Assembly: GCA_019915015.1 (NCBI GenBank)
Contig: JAHBBC010000023.1
Span: 372,001 to 436,000, forward strand
Direction of reading: 5' to 3'
DNA from: Auriscalpium vulgare
Lineage: Eukaryota; Basidiomycota; Agaricomycetes; Russulales; Auriscalpiaceae
Length of the DNA stretch: 64,000 nucleotides
Each line of letters opens with the position of its first letter. Position 1 is the stretch's first letter. The notes under the pieces are model-generated. The model saw only the letters and a list, made by a program, of their open reading frames with translations, was not told where the DNA came from and did no database searches. A program made the translations under genes and the position numbers. Below are positions 9,900 to 21,003 of this stretch, piece by piece.

Positions 9900-10310
9900 T
9901 ATGCCGTTGTTTCTTAGTCCATTTCTCGCGGGCTTTGATGAGATCCGTCTCTTTGGTACCAATCAACACCCACTGCGGATCTTTATGGCCAGCCGTCACT
10001 GCCAACGAGGACCGGCAATCTATCTGGTGTGCGACCTATCCGCGTATCAGAGAGAGGATTGAAGACACCGGGAAGGCATGTACGACTCACACAAGCCCTC
10101 CACGAATACGCCATCAGGGCATCGGGAACGTAGTGCGCGATCCTCAGGCAATTGACGCACAGGAATCGCCTGTCCACATCAGCAAAAGTGACGAAATATT
10201 ATGGTGTTTATATTGAGTTATACTGATATTGCCATGCAGATAAGGCAAGATAAGATATTCGGGCGCGGCCATTACTGCTGTCTGAGCAGGATATATGCAC
10301 CCGATCTCTT

Positions 10311-11568
10311 TCACAAACACACAATCATACTGTCTGTATAACTCATGTGTAGTACTGGGACCTGTTGAGCTGGTCCTTTTTCCAGAATGGAGTCATCTCT
10401 ATTCGAAGGGAAGTAATATAACCTCATATAATGTAATATAAGATTCTGGGGCTTTTGCTGATGCAAGCCATCCAACTCTATTGCGGTTGCCGTGTTGTCG
10501 TCTAGCCCGAGAACTTTGATCACAGCCGACGCAGCTGCCGCTCCATTGGGGGAGAATACCGGTGCGTCTCTGGCCGAAGAGTCAAAGTGCTTCCAAGTAT
10601 GACAAAGCCCACGGCCAATCAAGACAGCGTTCTCATGAGTGAAGACCGCGCGCCCGAGCTCGAGTGCCCTCGCAAACATATGGTTACGTGTGGCACGTAC
10701 GGAGTTGATTGTCGGGCTTGTCAACGGTACGAGCTCCATGGGGGCAAGTTGATCATCACTGGCACCAGGCGATAGTTGTTGAATGTACTCGTCTCTTTTC
10801 CTGTCCATCCAGTTGGTAAGTTCGTGTGAAACCTGATCCATGCACTCCCTCCAGGCGTCCGGCGTGGGATCGTCATCCTGTTTGATGAGCGTTGTGATAC
10901 TATGAAAGTCTCGAGCCTGAGATGGCGCTGGCATGTAGAAGATTTGCGTGGGCAGAAAGGTGGCGAGTTTTTCTTTCATATGCTTCTCGGCCACTGCGAC
11001 ACGTTTACGTTCCACTTTATCGCGCGCGTGCTTCAGTTGTTCCGCCCTTTTGCTCATCAGAAGTGCCTCAAGCTCTGGGCGCATGCGCCTCCAAGCTGAT
11101 GGAAGGGGGTCAGCGTCGTGCAAAGCGCAGAGCAACAGCGATGCTTTATGAACATCGGTCAGTCAGCTCTCTGTATCCAATCAGCTCTCTGTATCCAAGC
11201 ACGCCACGGACACCGAGCTTCACATTGTGCCTCACGTTTTCGATGTCGATATTTTCGTAGCCTAGCTGTTTAAGACGTTGAACGATACTGAGATATCTGT
11301 CAGTACTGGGAAATGAAATCAAACAACAGGGAGCTACCTCTGGTAGCGTCTGCGGCGGCCTTTGTCCCTTGCTGCGGCGCGGCTTTTTGGAGCCGCTGCC
11401 GCCCACTCATCATAGCGGACAGAGTCCTTGGAACCGGCGTGAGGCAGGGATTTCAACCTCGTCAAATGTGCTCACCTCGACTTTCTGTTTCGCCAGAATC
11501 CTGTGAGCCTGACGAAATTCCGTCTGGCTTTTGGGGTCGCCTTGCAAATTCAGGACCTTTGCGGCCAT
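10311..11568 (-). CDS. Hypothetical Agaricomycete protein, 4 exons
   Basis: The minus-strand model starts at an ATG at 11568 (MAAKVLNLQGDPKSQTEF). It splices at GTGAGCAC near 11480 into SVRYDEWAAAAPKSRAAARD, at GTAGCT near 11340 into SIVQRLKQLGYENIDIEN, and at GTGTCC near 11200 into the long last exon beginning SLLLCALHDADPLPS. The last exon has a basic helical stretch (MSKRAEQLKHARDKVERKR), then a mixed C-terminal region ending at 10311. All joins keep frame. No known domain is recognised; the layout recalls a lineage-expanded Agaricomycete family of unknown function. An in-frame TAA lies ~40 nt upstream of the start, near the SINE-like copy, so the 5' end may be truncated. The third intron contains a tandem 18-bp duplication (GATACAGAGAGCTGATTG type). 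Confidence 0.6.
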
Positions 11569-11617
11569 CAATTTGACGTCCCGGTCGTACAGAACTTATT
11601 CGGCGGTGTGGGGAGGG

Positions 11618-11915
11618 ACTTCAGTTGGCGGAATACATTTGGCGTGTCAATTGACACAAACCAAATACATTCGGCCCTGTGTCTGAGCGCAGTCAGTGGT
11701 CGTACATGATAGCTGTGTACATGCGAGCACAATGCATTGGTCATGCCAAATGCATTGGTCGTGCCAGATGCGTTGGTCGTGCCAAATGCATTGGTCGTGC
11801 ACAATGCAATAGGCATTGAACGAGTCATCAAAATAAGACAACAAGCGGGAATCGAACCAAGAACACGAGAGATATGAATCTCATATTCTACCGCTAAGCA
11901 TAACCACTTCGGCAC
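11618..11915 (-). mobile_element. SINE-like copy 1
   Basis: On the minus strand this starts with a Pol III-type A box (GAAGTGGTTATGC) and a B box (GGTTCGATTCC), followed by a TATTTTGATGAC-type linker. A body of four to five CCAATGCATTTGG-type repeats comes next (11735-11820), then a tail containing GTATTTGGTTTGTGTCAA and CGCCAACTGAA. Copy 2 at 13620-13895 has the same parts in the same order on the plus strand. The cloverleaf does not close, so this is tRNA-derived rather than a tRNA gene. Confidence 0.55.
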
Positions 11916-12214
11916 AGAGCAGATACTACTTTGTAGAACGCATAGAATATATTCAGTATTTACGGTCCGTATACAACAATTTCTCGAAAATTGTCCAAGT
12001 CGTGCACGCTATCACCTGATCTGCCAGTTGCTGCACCAGCAGGTCTAGCACAGCTAAAAAGTATTCTATGTTGGATTGATATTGATGGAGCACTCTTTGT
12101 TGGCAGATAGCTGCTGCAAAGAATGGAAGCCGGGTTCACAATGATAGCAATGGTTTAGTAAACTGAGGAGAACATATGTACATATACTGCCCTCCTCGAG
12201 GGTAACGTAAAGTC

Positions 12215-12310
12215 CTTGTAGTTAAGTGGTTACGCATACACATTCCTTATTGTCTTGTATACAGAAGCTCGGGGTTTGACCCCCGATCTCACTGATATTT
12301 TGTCATAACC
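12215..12310 (+). mobile_element. SINE-like head, copy 3 (short)
   Basis: An A-box-like TAGTTAAGTGGTTACGC and a strong B-box hairpin GGGGTTTGACCCCC, followed by ATATTTTGTCATAACCG. The last matches the linker after the B box in the other two copies. The repeat body and tail are missing. Confidence 0.45.
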
Positions 12311-12666
12311 GCAAATTTGGATTGTAGGGACCGTGCAGCGGCGTGCGCTCGAGAAGCTGCGGCATGGTGAGTCTGTACCTCAATTTGTGCAGAGTCTCGC
12401 TCATTTTCCCGTAGTATTAGAACTGCACGTCCAAGAAGACAAACTTCATTCTCGAATCTCGCCTCCATCCTTGTGACGTCGGTCGTGAAATAATATGTAG
12501 CTAGTCGTCGGGCGACTCGAATGAGTGTCGTAGATACTCTGCGGGGCGTCCGCGAGAATCGACGTGGCACTTGAGGGTCTCGAAGTCTACAAGTGGGCGA
12601 GGAGACGAGGGGCGCGAGAGAGCGGGTAGAGTAGCGAGAGGAAGGAGTAGGGAACCTAGAGCTCAA
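12289..12666 (-). CDS. Hypothetical open frame, helical, low support
   Basis: An open minus-strand stretch with no ATG at its apparent 5' end. It encodes an Arg/Ser-rich part followed by a helix-forming segment (RFENEVCLLGRAVLILREN) and an alanine-rich end. Its stop codon lies inside the SINE-like head at 12215-12310, so the last residues come from the mobile sequence. It may be an exon of an unrecognised gene or chance; I do not recognise a family. Confidence 0.22.
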   Translation of the reverse strand: MSSRFPTPSSRYSTRSLAPLVSSPTCRLRDPQVPRRFSRTPRRVSTTLIRVARRLATYYFTTDVTRMEARFENEVCLLGRAVLILRENERDSAQIEVQTHHAAASRAHAAARSLQSKFAVMTKYQ

Positions 12667-13344
12667 TCCCTCGAGCGGGCGACCGGAGTATCTCGACGGG
12701 AGCGCGCTGATGAGGGTATGAGAGCAAGAATAGATTGATTATCTAATACTAAGGTCAGCGCATATGTAAGCTATCGGTTCTCGAACGCTACCGGGTCGCG
12801 ATTATATACTCTACGGAAGGTTAGGCTGTACGAGTTCATGAGTATAGTGGACATCTCCGCTACAATCCTCACATTCGCCCTTGCGTGACCTACTCAATGT
12901 CTCGGCATTCTCTGCCACAATGCCACGAAGCGGCCCACAAGTCACCGTCGTCTCTGGAAGTACACCCTCTGTGTACTTGTGGCCGATGCTGACGTCGGAG
13001 TCGGGTGATGCGCTCAACGAGCGCTGTGCTCTCTGCCGCGACCGCTGCTACTCGACGCTGATCGCACGAACAACGGCCGAGACCATCAGCGCGCCGCGAA
13101 GGCTTCAAGACAAGACAAGTTGCTTACGCCGCAACATCAACGCCAGCCCTGTCATGTACCTCTGCTACGTCGTCACGAAGCCACAAGATGAGCAATGTGT
13201 GTACCTTCCGTGTTCGTTTTGCGTTGAAAGCGCTCACCGTGTTGCGTTTCTGGGGTTGCTGTGCAGAACGATCTCATGGTTACAGAGGCCTCGAACACGG
13301 AGGCGGACGTCGCGATGCGCGAGGCATCGGATGCGCTAGGCTCA

Positions 13345-13535
13345 GGCAAATGCATCTGGCGCGGGCAAATGCATCTGGCGCGGGCAAATGCATCTGGCGC
13401 GGGCAAATGCATCTGGCGCGGGCAAATGCATCTGGCGCGGGCAAATGCATCTGGCGCGGGCAAATGCATCTGGCGCGGGCAAATGCATCTGGCGCAGGCA
13501 AATGCATCTGGCGCAGGCAAATGCATCTGGATGAA
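13345..13535 (+). repeat. 19-bp minisatellite, 10 copies
   Basis: Ten near-identical copies of GGCAAATGCATCTGGCGCG. The period of 19 is not a multiple of three, so open frames through it on either strand are by-products. The core CAAATGCAT also occurs in the SINE-like bodies at 11735-11820 and 13725-13790. Confidence 0.95.
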
Positions 13536-13619
13536 GGTGAGGGCTCTTGTGGGATAACAGCGTATGTGGGAAGGTCTGCTTGAGGTGGATATGGCTAATT
13601 AAAAGCCTCACATAATATC

Positions 13620-13895
13620 TGCCCAGTGGCTAACCGGTTACTGCGTCTCGAAGTCATTTGCATGATGTGTGTCGTGGGTTCGAATCCTGCTCTTTGCACA
13701 TATTTTGTGATCACGTGGGTGAGAGCCAAATGCATTGATCACGGCCAAATGCATTGATCACGGACAAATGCATTAGCCCACTGCTTCGCACAGTGTCTGT
13801 TGCTGGTAAATGGGCTTGTGTGTGTTGACACGACATAATGTATTTGGTTTGTGTCAAAACACAGGTGCAATGCATTGCGCCAACTGAATATCTAC
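13620..13895 (+). mobile_element. SINE-like copy 2
   Basis: The A box is TGGCTAACCGG (13627-13640) and the B box GGTTCGAATCC (13677-13690), followed by ATATTTTGTGATCACG. Three CAAATGCATT repeats follow (13725-13790), then the tail TGTATTTGGTTTGTGTCAA with CGCCAACTGAA. The T-stem pairs, but the acceptor and D stems do not, which rules out a functional tRNA. Tail and body match copy 1 in inverted orientation. Confidence 0.6.
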
Positions 13896-13904
13896 GTGTA
13901 GGAT

Positions 13905-14290
13905 AAATTACGATTACTCTTAATCGTTTCTTTCTCCAACGAGTCAGGCCAAAATGCGAACACATTATAAGTCGCTTTAGGAAATAGATCCCACGGTCAA
14001 GTCGCGTCGTCCCAACTGCCTTTTTCAGTAATTCTTAGGTAACCGGCGCCTGCCCTAAGTGTTGCAGCCTCCTCACGCTGCAAATCACACTAGCACTGTG
14101 TGTAGTTTTGCTCTTATTCTCAACTTCTTCCTCCATGTGGATCTCAACTTAACAATTACTTTTAGCTATGATTACTCTTATCGTTTCTTTCTCTAACCAA
14201 TCACGCCAAAAAGTGCCTGTCACCATGGTCAAGTCATGTTGTTCCACCTCGCACTTCAGTATTTCTTAGATAAGTGTCCTTTCCTGATGT
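13905..14290. repeat. Two direct copies of a hairpin-bearing repeat
   Basis: Sequence from 13909 (ACGATTACTCTTAATCGT, TTCTTTCTCCAACGAGTC, GGTCAAGTCGCGTCG, TTTTTCAGTAATTCTTAG) recurs ~257 bp later from 14167 with substitutions. The first copy begins with an 18-nt palindrome that also occurs next to the Helitron at 44890-44907. Confidence 0.75.
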
Positions 14291-14495
14291 CACTGCGTTT
14301 TCATTACTTGTTCAAGTTCCAAATGTGATTCAAAATAAATAAGTACAAGGTAACATCAAGACACTTTTGATACATCTGCGATGTACGTAGATAATGTACA
14401 ATACAAACCAGCTTTGCATATATATAGCAACATACTTAGCGACTAAAACTAACAGATCATACGGATGGAACCCATGCAATGAGACTTCTCCTGCA

Positions 14496-17035
14496 TTACT
14501 CATCCTGCTGAATTGTGGAAGGGCGGGTAAGTGGCATGGTCGGAAGGCGTGCTCTGTGCGCATGGTAGAGGCGACAGTATTTCTCATAGACTTCGCGCTC
14601 ATATGCCAGGAACCCTTCCTCTGAGATTCCATTCTCTACACTGAAAGGCTTCAGCTTCATTCCTGGCCAATGAGATGCAAGTCTGGAGAAGCGTGCCACC
14701 CCAGTCCTTCGAATCCTCCAGTCAGTGGAGACCAGCCAGTCCATCGCTGCAGGGTCCGTCCCAACATGCAATGATCCTCCATGCAAGCTCCATACCTGCA
14801 TCCACTGATTTGTCCTGTCCATACGGAGGTCAAGCTCACGCCCTTCATCTCCACATGCCTGATTCTTGAACACGTCCGCCATCGCGTCCAGGTCAAACCA
14901 GATAACATCCATCCGGAAATGAACGATCGACAACTCCCATACCACCTCCGCCCACAGCACTTTGTCTGTCTCCACCCGTGTACGATCAACTGCCTTGTTT
15001 CGCCACTGCGGCCAAGGTTTCAACTGTGGGTTGTACGGAGGAACACCATAGTTGATATTGAAGTGCACTGCAATGTCGATACGTTCGGCCAGACGACGCG
15101 CTTTCCAGGCATCAGACCGCTGTTTGGAGGATGCTTTGGGACCTTTCCCCTGGCCTGATCGACGTTTGCCTGTAACGGCGGGAGGATCGGGAGGCTTGGG
15201 TAACTGGGCTACTTCTGCTTGAGTGGAACTGATTTGGGTGCCCCGCGGGATAGGCAAAGCATAGTAGTGGCCTTCAAGCGCAACGCGCCAGCTACTGGTG
15301 CTCAGCAGGATGGGAATGTCTGTATTACCATCCTGTGAAAAGACAGCACTATAGCAGTGGGGGCGAAGGCGGAGCCAGTGATGTATCTTGCTTGCAACAT
15401 CACCAGAGAATGCATGAAGAGGCGGAAATCCATAGACAAGTCGCGTGGGGGATGCTTCGTCGTGATCCGGGATCGTGCGGACAATTTCCTCGACTGAAGC
15501 CCACGCAGGGTGAATGTGTGGGTGCCAGTCAGCGCGTTGCACTAGCATCCGTTGCGAAGGCCTTTTGCCGCCAGCAGTGTCTGTTTTTTTTCCTATAGCC
15601 TGAGGTGCCACGTCATGATGTTGCGGTGTATGCAGAGAAGAAAAATTTCCTGCCATTGTCTGCATTAGTTCAAAGTCATGTAAAACATTTCATCTCTATC
15701 CCACCTGATGTAGACGCTACTGGTAGATGGTCCGACATTGTGACTGGTGTGTCATACTCGACAACTGGTGGCAGCTCAGGCAGAACCGCAGCGGGCTTGC
15801 GGATGATTGGCCGGCTGAACAGAGAATACCGCCTGAGGCGTTCAGTGAAGCCTATTGAAGTCGCATCTAGTACCACGCCCCGTGACCATGTAGGTGCAAT
15901 AACTGTAGTCACTCCAAGGGTGCGCTTGACAGTACTGGCAAATGCTGCTGTCCAAGCTGCGGGCTGGACCCAAAAGCCAATTTGGGTCTTCGCATTGAAA
16001 GTGTGCAGACGACGCAAGCACCAAACTGGGACGCCAGCATGGTAGAGCGTCTGTGCTGTTATTTGTTTTGAAGTGAATACGCCTCGTAGGGGAAGGACAG
16101 GGTACGGATGTGATGGTCCCCTCCCAGCATGATAGGCGTCTATGCGAGGCTTGATTACCGCCATGTAGTTGTACCATGCCCGCATCTCCAGTAGTATCCG
16201 CTGCACTTCACGGAACCACTGCAGGGCCTCGACCAGAGGTAGAACAGACTGCAAGGGCTGCATCGCACGTCCCAATGCAAGCTGTCGCCCATATACATGT
16301 TCACGAGCTGGGAGATCTTGTGCATCTGTAAGGAGCTCGCCGACTTTGCCTAGAACGATTTTGTTCGTGTCGTCAACAGCTGCCTGAAGCCGCCCGATGA
16401 TGCTATGCGACAATTGACCCAGGCTCTTGCTTGTGAACGGGTCCAGTGCCCAGCTTCTGTCTGTGAAAACAAACCAGGGAGCATTGGGGTCCTCCCAAAC
16501 ATCGAGTTCAGGGACCGGACGGCGAGGAAGACTTCCCCTCTGCTGGATGCCAGCATCGCGGGACAGAAATGGCGGGCAGTCTGTGAGAGCATCACTGAAA
16601 TGGAAGAAATGTGGGTTGATTGGAGCGGCCATATGGTGCGGCTCCTGAGCGTCGTATCCTTGTGGCCACTTGAGCAGTTCGAATGGGCCAAGCATGCCAT
16701 CCGTGTAGTAACAGAACTCCTCGGTGAGGCTATGCGTTGGCAGGTCGGGCACAAAGTCAACATTTGGAGAAGAGATATAAGTCGAATGTGACCCTTGTGT
16801 TAGACGCGTGACCGCGTAAGCATCGGTATGAGACGCAGTAGATTTGTCGAAACCGTATCGTTTTGCCGCATTTTCTATCTGATTCCCAGAATGAAAGTAC
16901 TCCAGGACATCACCCGTCCCCTCCTCGCCAGATGTATCAAATGATTCTACATTTATGATTCAGTGCTACAGCGAATACAGAAAGATGATGGTGAACACAC
17001 CAAGGCTGGACGAGTGCACCGTGGAGCGCAACCAT
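14496..17035 (-). CDS. Hypothetical Agaricomycete protein, 3 exons
   Basis: Two long frames (16948-15737 and 15668-14496) join through a 61-nt intron that begins GTAGCG and ends TAATGCAG, giving ...SDHLP/TMAGNFSS... in frame. A likely short first exon (MVALH) at ~17035 joins at GTGCAC to ESFDTSGEEGTGD near 16948, but the true start is uncertain. The product is ~810 residues with no known domain. Noteworthy stretches are FVFTDRSWALDPFTSKSLGQ, TLYHAGVPVWCLRRLHTF and WAEVVWELSIVHFRMDVIWF. A basic low-complexity linker (GKRRSGQGKGPKASSKQRSD) lies in the second half. The pattern resembles multicopy Agaricomycete families of unknown function. It is followed on its 3' side by the hairpin repeats at 13.9-14.3 kb. 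Confidence 0.65.
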
Positions 17036-18545
17036 GAATTGTCCAGGTGATCTGCATGTCATGTAAGGCTATGTTTCTTGATAGAAATAATTCTACGTAC
17101 CAGGTGGCGCCATCCTATGGCTCGGCTGAGATGTTAGATCTCGGTATTTCAGATGAATGTCGAAGACGAGAGTGCACAGAGAGAAATGGGATGCTACATC
17201 CATGCTTGTCAACACTGCCGAACAACTGATATAGGGAACAATTAGAACTCACGATGTAAGGTGCGCAGCAGAGATAAACTGAGTTCCGGCAGCGGCAGGA
17301 CACGATCTTGACACAGGCAATAGCGGACCAGGCACACTAGACACGCCAAACGATGAGCTGCCGGACAGCCCACCGAAGTGCACAGCTGCAATGCACCCAC
17401 CTGCGTGTTGAGTGCAGGGGAAGGCACGCGCCAATGCGATCTTGCTGTAGCGACACCTGGTCTTGATGCAGAGCACCTAGAGCAGCCCGATGGACTGAAA
17501 GTCCACCAGAATGAGCGCCTTAAAGGCACCCAACTGCGCGTCGAGTGCGAGGGTTGTATGCGGGGAAGGGAGAGCGCGGAGGCACACAATGAAGGCTGGG
17601 TGATGTAGAGGATGTTTGGTTGCACGGAGGAGTAGATCACTGTAGATATTAACAGATAGGTAAACACAATATGAATCATGGAAAAGAAACGCACGATATG
17701 TTGGTGGGGAAGCTCTCTTGGCTCAGGAGCAACCAATCTAACAGCACACGGGGCTTGTCCGGCAATTGAAGCCTACACATATGCACAGTGGTTAGAATGT
17801 AAGGATTGTATGGATCAAGCACATACTATTGAAGTTGCACAGCAGCGACCAAGCAAGATGGATTTGTTGTGGGAAAGCCAGGAAGTGTTTGTAGATCTGA
17901 CAAGTGTGTGCAGGCACAGAGAGGGGACTACTGTTCGTCGTGGATGGAAGTGGGATGTATAGGATGAGATGGGAGGGAGTTGGGTAGGGGTGAGGCGAAG
18001 CAGAGATGGCGGAAAGATAGTGAAGTCAGATGCACGCGTATCTGCATCTGGACAATATCTTATGTCAGCCTCCCTTTAGTCCTCCTTCCACCTCCATGTC
18101 GTGCTCCTCTATCTCACTCAGCCCTTCCTGCTGGCATCCCTCACAGCTGGTGCCATTCACCTGGATGTCTCTAAGACATTCTTGCATCACGAGAGTCGTC
18201 ATTCATTGCTATCTCTCAGATGGTGATATGACTTCTCATACCGCCAGTGATCAAGACCACATAGACCGGCGGTCAGCTTGGGGAGAGGTCTTCATTGGTG
18301 TAGAAGCCACTTCTGTGTGTTGGTGCGCCCTGCCACAGTTGAGAAAGGTGCGTTTGCTCTTTTTCAGGGGCCACGCCGCAAAATCGGGCGCCGCATACCC
18401 CATTCCTGCCCCTCGACATCGTGTCCCCTTCCCTCCACGACATCTCACTCCCCCTCTTCGCCGCCTTGAAGCACATTGGATGCCACAGAAGCACACGCAC
18501 AAGTGAACCGCCCAGCTGTGAACATGCTCGACATTGTAACAGAGT
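17036..18545. other. Intergenic, nothing clear
   Basis: Short open frames only. A weak internal similarity exists (GCACCCACCTGCGTGTTGAG near 17393 and GCACCCAACTGCGCGTCGAG near 17526). No gene is supported. Confidence 0.5.
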
Positions 18546-19378
18546 GTGCCCTGACCCGCGCAGACACACCCCGACCCGCGCAGACACACACCGTCCCGCG
18601 CAGACGCACCCCGACCCACGCAGACGCACCCCAACCCGCGCACACACACCCCGACCCACGCAGACGCACCCCGACCCGCGTAGACGCACCCCGACCCGCG
18701 CAGACGCACCCCAACCCACGCACACACACCCCAACCCGCGCAGACGCACCCCGACCCGCGCAGACGCACACCGACCCGCGCAGACGCACCCCGACCCGCG
18801 CAGACGCACCCCGACCCACCCCGACCGACGCAGACGCACCCCAACCCGCGCACACACACCCCGACCCGCGGAGACACACCCCGACCCGCGCAGACGCACC
18901 CCGACCCGCGCAGACGCACACCGACCCGCGCAGACGCACCCCGACCCCCGCAGACGCACCCTGAACAGCGCAGATGCACCCCGACCCCTGGAGACGCACC
19001 CCGACCCATGCAGACGCACCCCGACCGACGCAGACGCACCCCGACCCGCGCAGACATACCCCGACCGACGCAGACGCACCCTGAACAGCGCAGATGCACC
19101 CCGACCCCTGGAGACGCACCCCGACCCGCACAGACGCACCCCGACCGACGCAGACGCACCCCGACCCGTGCAGACATACCCCGACCGACGCAGACGCACC
19201 CTGAACAGCGCAGATGCACCCCGACCCCTGGAGACGCACCCCGACCCGCGCAGACGCACCCCGACCGACGCAGACGCACCCCGAACCGCGCAGACATACC
19301 CCGACCCGCGCAGACGCACACCGACCCGCACACACGCACCCCGACCGACGCAGACGCACCCCGTACCGCGCAGACGCC
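18546..19378 (+). repeat. 20-bp GC-rich minisatellite, ~40 copies
   Basis: Unit CCCCGACCCGCGCAGACGCA with variants, including a longer sub-pattern with CTGAACAGCGCAGATGCACC at 18961, 19081 and 19201 (spacing 120 bp, a six-unit higher-order repeat). All long frames on both strands across it are repeat artefacts. Confidence 0.93.
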
Positions 19379-19950
19379 TGCATGCCCGCGCGTCGCGCCT
19401 GCACCCAACCTGCACGCCCGCGCGTCGCGCCCGCACCCAGCCTGCCCGCCCGCACCCCACCCGCGCGCCCGCACCCCACCCGCACGCCCGCGCGTCGCGC
19501 CTGCCCCACGCCCGCGCGTCGCGCCCGCACCCAGCCTGCACGCCCGCACCACACCTGCGCGTCTGCACCACACCCGCGGTGCATTCCCGACCATCTGCCC
19601 CGCGCCAGTGCAATGCCGGCGTGCTCGTGCTCGCCATGCCTACATGCCCATTGCACATATCCACCAGCATGCACTGCGCCCGCGCGCATGCACTGCGTCC
19701 GCGCCCCGCATCACGCCCGCGCGCCCGCACCGCGCCGGCGCCAGGCCTGCTCATGCTCACCGTGCCGACACGCCCATTGCACATATCCACCAGAATGCAC
19801 CACGCACGCACGCGCACACCACGCCCGTGACGCCCTCCCGACGATACACGCTGCGCCAGTGCAACGCAGGCCTGCACGGACTCGCCATGCCCACACACGA
19901 CACGTGACCGGGTATTCGGGCCACAGATAAGCCGGCTCCCTCGTCGATGA
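19379..19950 (+). repeat. Irregular GC-rich repeat block
   Basis: Units around GCCCGCGCGTCGCGCC (19383-19560) are followed by two ~130-bp segments, each containing CCCATTGCACATATCCACCA (19647 and 19769). It is contiguous with the minisatellite and probably part of the same satellite domain. Confidence 0.7.
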
Positions 19951-20945
19951 CGCATCGACCGGCAAAATCGCCTGGCTGCATGGAAAAACGCGTCATCACT
20001 CACATCCTATCCTTGCGATATCCTGTTGTTTTCAAACCGTACCCTGGTGAATACTGTTCATGCGATTGCTCGCTGTGAGGATACCACCATGAACACCCGC
20101 ACAGCGACCTCCTTGACGCCGTTGGCTTTTCCCATAGACCTGTCGACAACACCGGCGCGTGGCCGCTAGGTTTGCGCGGGATTCACATTGCAACATCGAG
20201 GCCTCTGTGGCGCGCAGCTGCGCAGGTTGGATGTTGATGCTGCTGGCGGAGGCAGAGAGCAGCGCGTGGGCTGGTAATGAGCGGGAGCGGCGGGTGAGAA
20301 TCCTGTGCCATCGACGAAAGACGAGGTCAGCGCTGCATCCCATGCTCGACCCATGCACGCACTGACCTGCATTGCTCACACAGTGACTGCGCTACAAGTA
20401 ATGAGTCTGGTGAGTGTCTTGGCCAGGCAGAGTAGCAATGTCAATGTGCATGTACTCCACCCAGTTCCATGACGGCAAAATCTCTGTGTGATGTCATACT
20501 GGTGTCATGGCAATGCGGTGTCTGTTGCGTGCTGCTTGATCCCTGACAACTGAGGACACGCCAACACACACTCTGAGCCATGTTGCGTATTATCTACATA
20601 CTTGTGTAAGTTTATGCACCTCAAAAACTACACAGGAACCCAACGCATTTGATCTCTGTGAGTCCGTTGTTGTTTCCCATCATCACCCCGTCGTGATACT
20701 CGAACCGCCGCTGACCGTTCGCCGCAGGTTTATCGCGTTCTCCACGCCCGCCACCCCGGCACACCACTGGTCCACATGGCCCGGCTTGCCATCGCCCAGC
20801 CCCACCGGCTTCCCACTGCCTGGCAGTTCGGTGTTGCGGACGCACAAGCATGGCGGCACCGGTTGCAATCTAAGCCGGGTTGCTCTGCCATGACGCATCG
20901 ACCGGCAAGAATCGACTCCTGCCTAAAAACATGCGTCATCATTCA
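19945..20945. other. Non-repetitive spacer between satellite blocks
   Basis: About 1 kb without a supported gene. Its ends carry related direct repeats, TGACGCATCGACCGGCAA near 19948 and near 20891, each followed within ~40 bp by GCGTCATCA. It may be a remnant of an insertion or an older satellite junction. Confidence 0.4.
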
Positions 20946-21003
20946 GGTGTGTATGGTGTCATATGATGTCATGCTGCTCTTATCACCCAGCCTGCGACAT
21001 CCC

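Larger units (their letters stand above)
7522..10215 (-). pseudogene. Cys-rich protein gene split by a TIR element
   Basis: Read on the minus strand, the 5' part (10215-9900) has CVNCLRIAHYVPDALMAYSW, a GTGAGT donor, then LAVTAGHKDPQWVLIGTKE and EKWTKKQRH. The frame then meets the element at 9899. Past the element (8103 down) the frame resumes as SWCCNHCAECKQQIQEAVIA, hits an in-frame TAA, then continues with DVDLFRYFPPDQ and RYICVHCLPFARTFNLFG, followed by VKRHLLHK, with a GTAAGT donor and a last open stretch (KAATAGEFTGDLRREAKGMD) ending at 7522. CxxC pairs and a C-x2-C...H-x2-H arrangement suggest zinc binding. The family is unknown to me; part of the frame overlaps the duplicated flank at 7437-7565. 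The insertion and the internal TAA make it a pseudogene, although the TAA could lie in an unrecognised intron. Confidence 0.55.

Noticed and set aside
11828..11915. Functional tRNA gene on the minus strand
   Set aside because: The B box is present, but the T-stem is mismatched and no anticodon loop with U33 is found.
13345..13535. CRISPR array
   Set aside because: Repeats are contiguous with no unique spacers, and the genome is eukaryotic.
12881..13583. Coding frame continuing into the 19-bp repeats
   Set aside because: The repeat reads through all frames; upstream residues show no recognisable family or splice support.
13620..13702. Functional tRNA gene
   Set aside because: A and B boxes are good, but the acceptor and D stems do not pair and no valid anticodon loop forms; the same head is repeated with a shared non-tRNA tail.
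18251..20003. Long Arg/Gly/Cys-rich and Pro/Arg/Thr-rich frames over the 20-bp minisatellite
   Set aside because: Same artefact: a 20-bp unit reads through in all frames.
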